A stretch of 64,000 nt of DNA from assembly GCA_003212275.1 (NCBI GenBank), contig QCQE01000003.1:1-64000 (forward strand), in the 5' to 3' direction. This DNA comes from Pelagibacteraceae bacterium AG-447-N18. Lineage in GTDB: Bacteria > Pseudomonadota > Alphaproteobacteria > Pelagibacterales > Pelagibacteraceae. Of the stretch, positions 41,452-49,657 are shown in pieces; the first letter of the stretch is position 1; the number at the start of each line of letters is the position of its first letter. The position numbers and the translations under genes are program-made. The notes under the pieces are model-generated. The model made no database searches and was not told the origin of the DNA. It saw only the letters and a list, made by a program, of their open reading frames with translations.

Positions 41452-42057
41452 ATGTTTAAAAATCTTTACAAAAAATGTTTAGATTTAGCAGCTCACAAAA
41501 GTTCTAAATATTATTTGGCAATAGTCTCTTTTATTGAAAGTTCGTTTTTTCCTATTCCGCCAGATGTGATGGTTGTTCCAATGGTAATATCAAAAAAAAA
41601 TGATTTTATTAAAATCTTTATAATAGCTACAATTTTTTCAGTTTTGGGTGGTATGCTAGGTTACCTAATTGGTGCATTCTTTTTCGAATTTGGAACGCAT
41701 ATTGTGAGTTTTTATGGTTATGAGGATAAGTTATTTAAAATTAAAGAAAGCTTAATTAGTAGTGATGGTTTTTATGCTTGGTTAGGAGTACTTTTTTTAG
41801 CTGGTTTTACTCCTCTTCCATATAAAGTTTTTACAATTGCAAGCGGCCTGATAGGATTTAACTTTTTAATCTTTGTTTTAATAAGTTTAATTTCCCGAGG
41901 ATTAAGATTTTTTATCGTATCATTTCTTTCCTATAAGTTCGGTGATTTATTTAATGAATACATGGATAAGCATGGGTCAAAATGGTTTACAATAATTGGA
42001 ATATTAATTGTTATTATTGGCTTAATAATTTATCTGATTTTTAAATCTAATGTTTAA
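41452..42057 (+). CDS. DedA/YqaA-type membrane protein
   Basis: 201 residues, about five transmembrane segments. VSFIESSFFPIPPDVMVVPMV and LGGMLGYLIGAFFFEFG are the SNARE-associated/DedA family motifs with the re-entrant Pro-rich loop. Family members flip polyprenyl phosphate or phospholipids, or maintain proton-motive force. It overlaps dsbB by 8 nt and begins a run with dsbB and coq7. YqaA subfamily is favoured over YghB/DedA because of the short length. Confidence 0.87.
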   Translation: MFKNLYKKCLDLAAHKSSKYYLAIVSFIESSFFPIPPDVMVVPMVISKKNDFIKIFIIATIFSVLGGMLGYLIGAFFFEFGTHIVSFYGYEDKLFKIKESLISSDGFYAWLGVLFLAGFTPLPYKVFTIASGLIGFNFLIFVLISLISRGLRFFIVSFLSYKFGDLFNEYMDKHGSKWFTIIGILIVIIGLIIYLIFKSNV

Positions 42058-42535
42058 TCTTAAAGCTGAAATTTACTTGAGAATAATTTTTCTATTTAGT
42101 TTAATAGCTTTGATTTCTGCTTATCTTATAGAACATGTTCTAGGACACCAACCATGTAATTTATGTTTGATAGAGAGAATCCCTTACGGGTTAAGTATAA
42201 TTTTGATATCTTTAATGTTTATTATAAAAAAAAATGAAAATTTCTTTATTTTGCTTTTAATACTAACTTTTATTTTTTCTTTTTTTATCTCATTGTATCA
42301 TTTAGGTATAGAACAAGGCATTTTTCAAGAATCAACTGTTTGTGGTGTAAAAAACTTTTCTGAAAATTTAAGTAAAGAGGAATTACTTAATAAACTAAGT
42401 GAAAAGACTATAAGCTGTAAAGATGTGACATTTAGGATTTTAGGGTTATCACTTACTACTATTAATATTGTAATAAGTATATTATTTATTATAACCCTAG
42501 CAAAAATTTTTACTAAATATGAAAAAAACAGATAG
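42050..42535 (+). CDS. dsbB: Disulfide bond formation protein B
   Basis: 161 residues, four transmembrane helices. The first periplasmic Cys pair lies in GHQPCNLCLIERIPYGL and the second pair in ESTVCG and KTISCKDV. DsbB reoxidises DsbA and passes electrons to ubiquinone. It overlaps coq7, a ubiquinone synthesis gene, by 17 nt, a sensible functional link. No dsbA in the window. Confidence 0.93.
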   Translation: MFNLKAEIYLRIIFLFSLIALISAYLIEHVLGHQPCNLCLIERIPYGLSIILISLMFIIKKNENFFILLLILTFIFSFFISLYHLGIEQGIFQESTVCGVKNFSENLSKEELLNKLSEKTISCKDVTFRILGLSLTTINIVISILFIITLAKIFTKYEKNR

Positions 42536-43049
42536 TAGAGTTGAAGAATTTATTAGAGTTGACCATGCAGGCGAGAGAGGTGCTGTCAAAATTTATGAGG
42601 GTCAGTTATTAGCTTTAAATACAATTGTTAAGAATGATAATCTAAAAAAAACAATTGAAGATATGAAAGAACATGAAATTGAACATTGTCAATTTTTTGA
42701 AAACGAAATAAAAAAAAGAAATATTGAGCCAACAAAATTTTTACCTTTGTGGGATCTACTAGGTGTAGGTTTAGGTTTTGGATCTACTATTCTTGGAAAA
42801 AAAGCAGCTATGCTATGCACTGCCTCCGTTGAGGAAGTAATAGATAAACATTATCAAGATCAAATAAATCAACTTGGTCCTGAAGAAAAAAATCTTAAAA
42901 AGAAAATTATAAAATTCAGAGAAGACGAGCTCCATCACAAAGATATAGCTTATGAAAAAGGAGCTACCAAAAAAGGAATTTACTCAATTATGGACAAGAT
43001 AATAAAAACAGGTTCAAAAATAGCTATTCGAATATCAGAAAAAGTATAA
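42519..43049 (+). CDS. coq7: Demethoxyubiquinone hydroxylase (COQ7/UbiF-type)
   Basis: 176 residues. The di-iron ligands lie in FIRVDHAGERGAVKIYEGQL, EDMKEHEIEHCQFFENE, SVEEVIDKHYQDQ and FREDELHHKDIAYE. It hydroxylates the ubiquinone precursor ring in the penultimate step. Shorter than mitochondrial COQ7 because it lacks a targeting peptide. It is the last gene of the run with the DedA-type protein and dsbB. It ends 3 bp from the convergent HNH gene. Confidence 0.95.
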   Translation: MKKTDSRVEEFIRVDHAGERGAVKIYEGQLLALNTIVKNDNLKKTIEDMKEHEIEHCQFFENEIKKRNIEPTKFLPLWDLLGVGLGFGSTILGKKAAMLCTASVEEVIDKHYQDQINQLGPEEKNLKKKIIKFREDELHHKDIAYEKGATKKGIYSIMDKIIKTGSKIAIRISEKV

Positions 43050-43052
43050 AAC

Positions 43053-43622
43053 TTAAGCTTCTAATTCAACATCCCAATATAAATAATCCATCCAGCTTTT
43101 ATGTAAATAATTTGGGGGAAAATTTTTTCCATTACGATGTAAGTCTTCTGTAGAGGGTTGATAAGGGTATTGCGACAGTTTCATGCCCGATAATTTTAAT
43201 AGTTTGCCTCCTTTTTTAACATTACAAGCTGAACATGCTGTAACAACGTTATCCCAATTGGTTTCTCCACCTTTTGATCTAGGCAATAAATGATCAAAAG
43301 TTAATTCCTCGTTGCTACCACAATACTGGCAGGAAAACTTATCTCTAAGAAAAACATTAAATCTTGTAAAACTTGGTTTAGATTGAGGAACAATATAATC
43401 TTTTAGAGCAATTACACTAGGCAATTGCATATTAAATGAAGGACTTCTCACTACACGATCGTAGTTACTGACTATAATTACACGATCTAAAAAAACTGAT
43501 TTCACAGTATCTTGCCATGACCATAGCGATAGAGGATAGTAGCTTAATGGTCTATAATCAGCGTTTAAAACTAGTGCAGGACATTTTTCTAATGAAACAT
43601 CTTGATCAATAAAATTATTCAT
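43053..43622 (-). CDS. HNH endonuclease family protein
   Basis: 189 residues. The HNH domain is in the C-terminal half: FSCQYCGSNEELTFDHLLPRSKGGETNWDNVVTAC is preceded and followed by zinc CxxC pairs (CQYC and CSAC), with the DH catalytic pair. The N-terminal half (CPALVLNADYRPLSYYPLSLWSW) is the conserved alphaproteobacterial extension. Widespread, single-copy, probably in DNA repair; no restriction partner is nearby, so it is not evidence for an R-M system. Confidence 0.9.
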   Translation of the reverse strand: MNNFIDQDVSLEKCPALVLNADYRPLSYYPLSLWSWQDTVKSVFLDRVIIVSNYDRVVRSPSFNMQLPSVIALKDYIVPQSKPSFTRFNVFLRDKFSCQYCGSNEELTFDHLLPRSKGGETNWDNVVTACSACNVKKGGKLLKLSGMKLSQYPYQPSTEDLHRNGKNFPPNYLHKSWMDYLYWDVELEA

Positions 43623-43659
43623 ATCAAATTTTAACTTAAATAAAAATTTTTTTCAATAT

Positions 43660-44319
43660 TTAGGAATTATTAAATTTTTTTAAGATATAATTCAATGCAA
43701 TACTTGAAGCATTTATAGGAATATGATGGTCACAATTTTTTATAAGATGCGTCTCAATGTCTATATTATTTCTCATAAAAAAATCTTTTGCCTCTAACAT
43801 AAAATTTGGTGAGACAACTTGATCAGAATCGCCATGAATAAGTAAAATACTTGATGAGTTTTTTTTTCTTAATTTCAAATCCTTTTCATCAATAATTTTT
43901 CCAGAAAAACCCACAACACAATTGAAAGGTTTTTCGGAGGTGAGTCCTAAGTTTATTGACATCATGCAACCTTGGCTAAAACCAGATAAACAAATTTGAT
44001 TATTTTCAAAATTAAATTCTTTTTTAATTTCGTCAATAAATTTTGATAATTTTTTTTCAGCCTTTAAAGCTTGATCCAAAATATAATCTGGATCATCACG
44101 GCTTAAATCAAACCACTGATATCCGTTCGGATTTATACTACATGGTTCATGACCATTAGGGCAAATAAAAATAGTATTAGGTAAATGTCTTTTCCAGTTC
44201 AATGAGAGCATACTAATATCCTTACCATCACCACCATAACCATGAAGTAGGATAATAGCATTTTTAATCTTAGTATTAGCCTCTGGTTTGACCATTACTG
44301 AATCTAGACAAAATGTCAT
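43660..44319 (-). CDS. Phospholipase/carboxylesterase family hydrolase
   Basis: 219 residues with an alpha/beta hydrolase fold. AIILLHGYGGDGKDISML supplies the oxyanion hole; Ser115 is in LSGFSQGCMMS; LLIHGDSDQVVSP supplies Asp and NCDHHIPI the His. It belongs to the acyl-protein thioesterase/YpfH group and acts on small or lipid esters. An in-frame ATG at 44295 is an alternative start. The upstream end overlaps no gene; the HIG1 gene starts divergently 50 bp away. Confidence 0.9.
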   Translation of the reverse strand: MTFCLDSVMVKPEANTKIKNAIILLHGYGGDGKDISMLSLNWKRHLPNTIFICPNGHEPCSINPNGYQWFDLSRDDPDYILDQALKAEKKLSKFIDEIKKEFNFENNQICLSGFSQGCMMSINLGLTSEKPFNCVVGFSGKIIDEKDLKLRKKNSSSILLIHGDSDQVVSPNFMLEAKDFFMRNNIDIETHLIKNCDHHIPINASSIALNYILKKFNNS

Positions 44320-44368
44320 AGTGTGTGAATTATGTTTTTTTATTTTTAAAACACCCTACAATAACTTC

Positions 44369-44572
44369 ATGTTATCTGGAATAGTAGTTAAAATATTATC
44401 TATAGTTTTGTTAATGGCAGTTGGGATTGTTTTAATTCTTGGTATCGGAACTTTATTTAAAGGTGGTGAAACCAGCAAAAAATATTCTAATAAATTAATG
44501 CAGTTAAGAGTTTTGCTCCAATTTATTGCAATAATTGCTTTGGTTGGTTTTGCATATTTTTTCAAAAATTAG
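44369..44572 (+). CDS. HIG1-domain twin-transmembrane protein
   Basis: 67 residues from ATG 44369 (MLSGIVVKILSIVLL). The frame extends 81 nt upstream, but that part overlaps the divergent esterase and is not family-like. Two transmembrane helices flank KGGETSKKYSNKLMQLRVLLQF, the HIG1 Q-R-x-x-x-Q signature (QLRVLLQ). Mitochondrial HIG1 proteins (Rcf1) assist cytochrome oxidase assembly; bacterial ones are presumed to act on respiratory complexes. Its stop overlaps the convergent TlpA-type gene by 4 nt. Confidence 0.85.
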   Translation: MLSGIVVKILSIVLLMAVGIVLILGIGTLFKGGETSKKYSNKLMQLRVLLQFIAIIALVGFAYFFKN

Positions 44573-45078
44573 TTGTAACTAGCCAACCATTCAACAAAAT
44601 TTTTTTCCTTAAAATCGATTGACCCAACAATTCTTGCAAACTCATATCCATCCTTGTTTATCAAAATTGTGGTGGGCACTCCTCTTAGTCCAAACTTTTT
44701 CGCTAAGGTAATTGGTGAGTCGAAATATATCTTAAGATTATTAATGCCTAAATCCTTAAAAAATTTAGAGGCTTTTTCTAAATTATCCTGACCAACATTA
44801 ATCGGAAATATTTTTAAATTATTTAAATTTTTTTGAGATTGCAATTGATCAAGAGATGGCATTTCCTCTTTACATGGGGTACACCAAGTTGCCCAAAAAT
44901 TGAGTAAAACCAAATTGCCTTCAAATTGATCAAGTTGAATTTCATTACTCTGATCATCTAAAAACGTTAATCCATCATATTTTTTAAGCTCTTTATTGAT
45001 AACAAGATTTTTTATGTCTTTGATTTCTGCTGCAACACAATTAGATATTAAAAAAGCAAATATTATTAAAAATCTCAT
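44569..45078 (-). CDS. TlpA-like thioredoxin-fold protein, exported
   Basis: 169 residues with a signal peptide (MRFLIIFAFLISNCVAAEI). The active site is WATWCTPCKEEMPSLDQL, Cys66 and Cys69, and GVPTTILINKDGYEFAR has the cis-proline. TlpA/ResA-family reductases reduce periplasmic targets such as cytochrome c apoproteins or copper-binding cytochrome oxidase. Located next to the HIG1 protein and divergent from argH by 24 bp. Confidence 0.9.
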   Translation of the reverse strand: MRFLIIFAFLISNCVAAEIKDIKNLVINKELKKYDGLTFLDDQSNEIQLDQFEGNLVLLNFWATWCTPCKEEMPSLDQLQSQKNLNNLKIFPINVGQDNLEKASKFFKDLGINNLKIYFDSPITLAKKFGLRGVPTTILINKDGYEFARIVGSIDFKEKNFVEWLASYN

Positions 45079-45102
45079 GTTAAATAGGTATAATTAATTA
45101 TC

Positions 45103-46494
45103 ATGTCGAAAAATAAAAACAACCAGACAATATGGGGCAATAGAATAAAAAAAAACACCTCGTCAATTTTTCAAAAAGTGGGAAGTTCTATTGATATTGA
45201 TAAGAGACTATATAAAGAGGATATAATTGGATCTATTGCACATGTCGAAATGTTATTTAAACAAAAGATTATTACTTTTAAAATAAAGAATAAGATTGTT
45301 TATGGTTTAAACAAAATCAAAAAAGAAATAACAAACAAAAAATTTGAATTTAATAAAAAGTATGAGGATATTCATATAAATATTGAAAAAAGACTTTTCG
45401 AAATAATTGGTGAAGATGCAGGTTTTATTCACACAGCACGATCAAGAAATGATCAAGTGATTACAGACTTGAAAATTTGGATGAAATCATCAACCAAAGA
45501 AATTAATATTTTATTAGATACTATTATTAAAAGTGTAATAAGAGCAGCAGAAAAAAATATATATACTCTTATGCCCGGATTTACTCATTTAAAAAATGCT
45601 CAGCCAGTTTCATTTGGCCACTATTTGATGGCTTATGTTGAAATGTTTAAAAGAGATAAAAACAGATTCATAAATAATCTAGATAGTTTAAATGAAAATC
45701 CTTTAGGTGTTGCCGCTTTAACTGGAACATCTTTTAACATTGATAGAAATTACACTACAAAAAAACTTGGATTTACAAAACCAACTAATAACTCCATAGA
45801 TACAATTTCTGACAGGGATTTTGTGCTAGATTTTCTTTACTCTATTTCAGTTTGTTCCATGCATATTTCTAGAATAGCTGAGGAACTTATCATATGGAAC
45901 TCTGATGCTTTCAAGTTAATAAATTTATCAGATAAAGTTGTAACTGGTTCTTCGATAATGCCACAAAAAAAAAATCCAGATCTATTGGAATTTTTACGAG
46001 GAAAGTCTGGAATTATTTATGGTAATTTGTTTTCTATGCTTACAGTTTTAAAAAGTTTACCTTTATCTTACTACAAAGATCTTCAAGATGATAAAGAAAT
46101 TGTTTTTAAATCCAATGATACACTGCAAAATTGTTTAAAGATACTTGATGAGATTCTTAAAAATTTTACGCCAAATAAAAAACAAATGGTAGAATTAGCT
46201 AACACAGGATATTTGACTGCAACTGATCTTGCAGATTATCTCGTAAAAAATCACTCAATGCCATTCAGAAAAGCATACAAAGTGACAGCTAATATTGTGA
46301 ACTTTGCAGAAAAAAAGAAAAAAAATCTCGATCAATTAACGCTAGCTGAACTTAAAAAAATCGAACCAAAACTATCAAATGATGTATTAAAAGTGTTTGA
46401 TTTAAAGAATTCTGTAAATTCTAAGAAATCATATGGTGGAACATCTTTTGATAATATTAAAAAAATGATATTGAAATATAAAAGAAAAAAATGA
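45103..46494 (+). CDS. argH: Argininosuccinate lyase
   Basis: 463 residues. The fumarase/aspartase superfamily signature is GSSIMPQKKNPDLLEFLRGKSG; earlier TARSRNDQVITDLKIW and MPGFTHLKNAQPVSFGHYL hold catalytic residues. It cleaves argininosuccinate to arginine and fumarate, the last arginine step. Its stop overlaps the ATG of the small lipoprotein gene (ATGA), starting a tight argH-lptM-lysA operon. Confidence 0.97.
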   Translation: MSKNKNNQTIWGNRIKKNTSSIFQKVGSSIDIDKRLYKEDIIGSIAHVEMLFKQKIITFKIKNKIVYGLNKIKKEITNKKFEFNKKYEDIHINIEKRLFEIIGEDAGFIHTARSRNDQVITDLKIWMKSSTKEINILLDTIIKSVIRAAEKNIYTLMPGFTHLKNAQPVSFGHYLMAYVEMFKRDKNRFINNLDSLNENPLGVAALTGTSFNIDRNYTTKKLGFTKPTNNSIDTISDRDFVLDFLYSISVCSMHISRIAEELIIWNSDAFKLINLSDKVVTGSSIMPQKKNPDLLEFLRGKSGIIYGNLFSMLTVLKSLPLSYYKDLQDDKEIVFKSNDTLQNCLKILDEILKNFTPNKKQMVELANTGYLTATDLADYLVKNHSMPFRKAYKVTANIVNFAEKKKKNLDQLTLAELKKIEPKLSNDVLKVFDLKNSVNSKKSYGGTSFDNIKKMILKYKRKK

Positions 46495-46622
46495 AAAAAA
46501 AAATTATTTTAGCAATAATTGTATTTTCTACACTGATCGCTTGTGGAAAAAAAGGAGACCCAATATATAAAGAATCTCAAAGTAATTCAAAAATATCGAG
46601 CTACCTTCTAAATAAAGCTTAA
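46491..46622 (+). CDS. lptM: Small lipoprotein, probable LptM
   Basis: 43 residues from ATG 46491 (overlapping the argH TGA) to TAA 46620-46622, whose last base is the first base of the lysA ATG. It has a basic start, a hydrophobic helix and the lipobox LIAC (Cys18) followed by CGKKGDPIY, close to the CGxKGPLY of LptM/YifL, which helps LptD disulfide maturation in outer-membrane LPS export. In E. coli lptM lies before dapF, also a lysine gene. A hydrophilic tail of 25 residues ends the protein. Too short for routine gene calling, but operon placement and lipobox make it convincing. Confidence 0.85.
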   Translation: MKKKIILAIIVFSTLIACGKKGDPIYKESQSNSKISSYLLNKA

Positions 46623-47833
46623 TGAAATTTTTAAATAGTAAACTTAAGATTGAAAATACAATCCTGCAAAATATTGCTAAAAAATATGGAACACCTGCAT
46701 ATTGCTACTCGTATAAACAACTTAGAGAAAATATAAATGATTTTAAAAAAAATTTTAAATCCATCTCACCATTAATTTGTTTTGCTATTAAATCTAATAC
46801 TAACTTAAATTTAATAAAAGAAATAAAAAAATTTGGACTTGGGGCAGATGTTGTATCAATGGGTGAATTAATGCTAGCTCTTAAAGCTGGAATTAGTCCA
46901 AAGAAGATTGTTTTTTCAGGAGTTGGTAAGACTTCAAAAGAAATTAATTTTGCAATAGATAAAAATATTTTATTAATTAATTCAGAATCCAAAAGCGAAA
47001 TCATAGAAATTGATAAAATTGCTAAAATAAAAAAAAAACAGGTTAATATTGGTATTAGATTGAACCCAAATACCGATGCGAAAACTTTGAGCCAAATATC
47101 GACAGGTAAAAAAGATAATAAATTTGGAGTTAATGATAAAACATTTTTTGAACTCGTAAGATATTGTAAGAGTTCTAAAAATATTAATTTAAAATGTTTA
47201 AGTGTTCATATTGGAAGTCAAATTTTAGATCATAAACCATATGAAAAAATGTTAAGAACATTGGATAAAATCATCAAAAAAACTCAATATAAATTTGATT
47301 TTATTGACCTTGGGGGGGGTATGGGCATCCCATACAATAATGATAAAAAACTAAATTATAAAAAATATCATTCAGCAATTAAAAAATTTTTAAAGAATAA
47401 AAAATCTCAGATTATATTTGAGCCAGGTAGATCAATAGTCGGCAATACAGGAGTTTTAATATCAAAAGTAATTTACATAAAAGAGAGTTATAAAAAAAAT
47501 TTTGTAATTATAGATGCTGCTATGAATGATTTAATGAGACCCGCACTTTATGGTGCAGTACATCGCATCTTACCTCTATTAAAAAGAGGTAAGAAAGCCA
47601 AAAAAATTTATGAATTTGTTGGCCCAATTTGTGAAAGCACAGACAAGTTTACGACCATAAAAAATTTTCAAGAGCTAAAAGAGAAAGATTTTATCGCAAT
47701 TTGCGATGTAGGTGCTTATGGTATATCACTCAGTTCTAATTATAATCTAAGACCTAAACCTATAGAAATATTAATTAATGGATCTAAAATAAAAGTAGTA
47801 AAAAAAAGACAAAAGCATCATGAGATAATTTAG
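46622..47833 (+). CDS. lysA: Diaminopimelate decarboxylase
   Basis: 403 residues. The PLP-binding Lys is in ICFAIKSNTNLNLIKEI, SVHIGSQI and DLGGGMGIPY are the phosphate-binding parts, and GPICESTDKF supplies the Cys from the second subunit. It makes lysine from meso-diaminopimelate. It shares 1 nt with lptM upstream. The plsC gene starts 13 bp downstream and probably shares the transcript. Confidence 0.97.
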   Translation: MKFLNSKLKIENTILQNIAKKYGTPAYCYSYKQLRENINDFKKNFKSISPLICFAIKSNTNLNLIKEIKKFGLGADVVSMGELMLALKAGISPKKIVFSGVGKTSKEINFAIDKNILLINSESKSEIIEIDKIAKIKKKQVNIGIRLNPNTDAKTLSQISTGKKDNKFGVNDKTFFELVRYCKSSKNINLKCLSVHIGSQILDHKPYEKMLRTLDKIIKKTQYKFDFIDLGGGMGIPYNNDKKLNYKKYHSAIKKFLKNKKSQIIFEPGRSIVGNTGVLISKVIYIKESYKKNFVIIDAAMNDLMRPALYGAVHRILPLLKRGKKAKKIYEFVGPICESTDKFTTIKNFQELKEKDFIAICDVGAYGISLSSNYNLRPKPIEILINGSKIKVVKKRQKHHEII

Positions 47834-47846
47834 CTTTTGATAATTA

Positions 47847-48548
47847 ATGATAAGAAACTTTCTATTTTCAATTTTCTTTTTTTCAGGAATAATTCTAATT
47901 TCAATTATTTTTCTGCCAGCGTTAATCTTACCACAAAAATTTACACTTTTTGGTGGGAAATTAATGGGTTATTGGGCTGCTATTTGTTTAAAAATTTTCT
48001 TGTCCACAAAAATCATTGTTAAAGGTGAAGAAAATTTAATTAAAAATGAAAAATTTTTTATTGCTTCCTCTCATCAATCTATGTTTGAAACTTTTTTCCT
48101 ACAAACGATTTTTAATTCTCCTGTATTTATTTTAAAAAAAGAATTACTTAAGATACCTATTTTTGGCTGGTACTTAAAAAAAATAGGATCAATTTCTATC
48201 AAAAGAAATAAGGTATCGAAAGAAAACATCAATTTTTTTGAAGATATTTCTAAAATAATTGCAAACACAAATCGTCCAATAATAATTTTTCCTCAAGGAA
48301 CTCGAGTATTACCCCACGAACAACCTCCATTTAAAAAAGGTGCATCAAGGATTTATGAAGAATTGAAAATAAAATGCCAACCGGTTGCTATTAATTCTGG
48401 TTACGTCTGGCCAAAAAAAGGAAAAAAAGATATTAATAAAACAATTACAATTTCAATTTTGGAACCTATCAAACCTGATTATTCCAAGGAAGAATTTTTA
48501 GAGATTTTAGAGAAAACTATATATTCTGAACTTAAATTGCTAAATTAA
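47847..48548 (+). CDS. plsC: 1-acyl-sn-glycerol-3-phosphate acyltransferase
   Basis: 233 residues with an N-terminal membrane helix. The catalytic motif is SSHQSMFETFFL: HX4E (His76, Glu81), an Asp-to-Glu variant of HX4D. Motif III is IIIFPQGTRVLP. It makes phosphatidic acid from lysophosphatidate. The Glu variant is, from memory, seen in other alphaproteobacterial PlsC-like enzymes. Its stop overlaps the convergent dnaN stop by 4 nt (TTAA). Confidence 0.92.
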   Translation: MIRNFLFSIFFFSGIILISIIFLPALILPQKFTLFGGKLMGYWAAICLKIFLSTKIIVKGEENLIKNEKFFIASSHQSMFETFFLQTIFNSPVFILKKELLKIPIFGWYLKKIGSISIKRNKVSKENINFFEDISKIIANTNRPIIIFPQGTRVLPHEQPPFKKGASRIYEELKIKCQPVAINSGYVWPKKGKKDINKTITISILEPIKPDYSKEEFLEILEKTIYSELKLLN

Positions 48549-49657
48549 CCTTTCATAGGCATAACTACAAAAATACTATCGAAATCACCAGGATCTTTGA
48601 TTAGCGCAGGTGAACCTGAATCATTTAAAAACATCTCAATATTGTTTCCATCTAACTGTGAAGCAACATCTATCAAATATTTAGAATTAAAACTAATTTC
48701 TAAATCATGATCAAATTTCACTACAAGGGATTCTTTTCCATCACCGCTGTTGGTATTATTTACAGACAAATCTAGTTTATCTTTACTTAAACTAAATTTT
48801 ACACCATCTTTTTTATCAAGCGATACTGAGGCTACTCTATCCACCGAACTTTGAAAAATTTTAAGGTCAATTTCTAATTTTTTTTGATTATTTTTTGGAA
48901 TTACTTGAATGTAATTAGGAAATTTTCCATCTATTAACTTAGAAATTAAAATACTATTATTTAATTCAAATTTTATCTTAGATTTCATATTTGAAATTTT
49001 TACGTCGCCATCATAATTTTCTAATAATGAACTTAATTGAAAAATAGTCTTCTTAGGTAATATAATTGGTTCAAAAATTTTTTTTTCATTTAATCTGAGT
49101 TTAGAAATGGACATACGATGACTATCAGTTGATACAGCAGTTAAGTAATTCTTATCCTCAACCTCTGTTTGATGAAAATAAATTCCACTTAAATAATGTC
49201 TGGTCTCATCATTTGACACAGAAAATTTACATTTATTTAGAAGCTTTAAAAGGTCTTTTGATTTAAGGCTAAATTCATTCTCATTAAAATTTTCATCTGT
49301 TAAAGGAAATTCCGAAGCAGGCATACAATTTAAATTAAAAATAGATTTTTCTGATTCTAGATGAAGTTTACTATTGTCTGTTAAAGTTAAATTTATTTTT
49401 TTTCCTGATGAGAGTTTTCTAACAATATCATACATAGTAGACGACGTAGTGGTTGTTTTTCCTTCCTCTATGACTTCGACGTTATTTATTTGATTAATAA
49501 ATATTAAGTCTAAATCTGTCGCTGTTATAGTGAGTTTTGAATTTTGTGCATCGAGTAATATGTTTGACAATATTGGAAGTGTACTTCGTTTTTCTATGAC
49601 TCCTTGACAATAATTTAATGCTTGCTGTAGGTCTTGTTGGTTTACATTAAATTTCAT
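48545..49657 (-). CDS. dnaN: DNA polymerase III beta subunit (sliding clamp)
   Basis: 370 residues of three repeated clamp domains. MKFNVNQQDLQQALNYCQG at the N-terminus and the ending DFDSIFVVMPMKG, where the C-terminal peptide VMPM is the usual clamp end, identify it. It tethers polymerases to DNA. It overlaps dnaA by 11 nt, which gives co-translation of initiator and clamp. Confidence 0.97.
   Translation of the reverse strand: MKFNVNQQDLQQALNYCQGVIEKRSTLPILSNILLDAQNSKLTITATDLDLIFINQINNVEVIEEGKTTTTSSTMYDIVRKLSSGKKINLTLTDNSKLHLESEKSIFNLNCMPASEFPLTDENFNENEFSLKSKDLLKLLNKCKFSVSNDETRHYLSGIYFHQTEVEDKNYLTAVSTDSHRMSISKLRLNEKKIFEPIILPKKTIFQLSSLLENYDGDVKISNMKSKIKFELNNSILISKLIDGKFPNYIQVIPKNNQKKLEIDLKIFQSSVDRVASVSLDKKDGVKFSLSKDKLDLSVNNTNSGDGKESLVVKFDHDLEISFNSKYLIDVASQLDGNNIEMFLNDSGSPALIKDPGDFDSIFVVMPMKG

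Noticed and set aside
43053-43622. HNH gene as a restriction system
   Set aside because: No methylase or specificity gene near; the family is a widespread solitary nuclease.
47837-48022. 61-codon frame at the start of plsC
   Set aside because: Alternative frame over the plsC start with no motif; PlsC is clearly supported.
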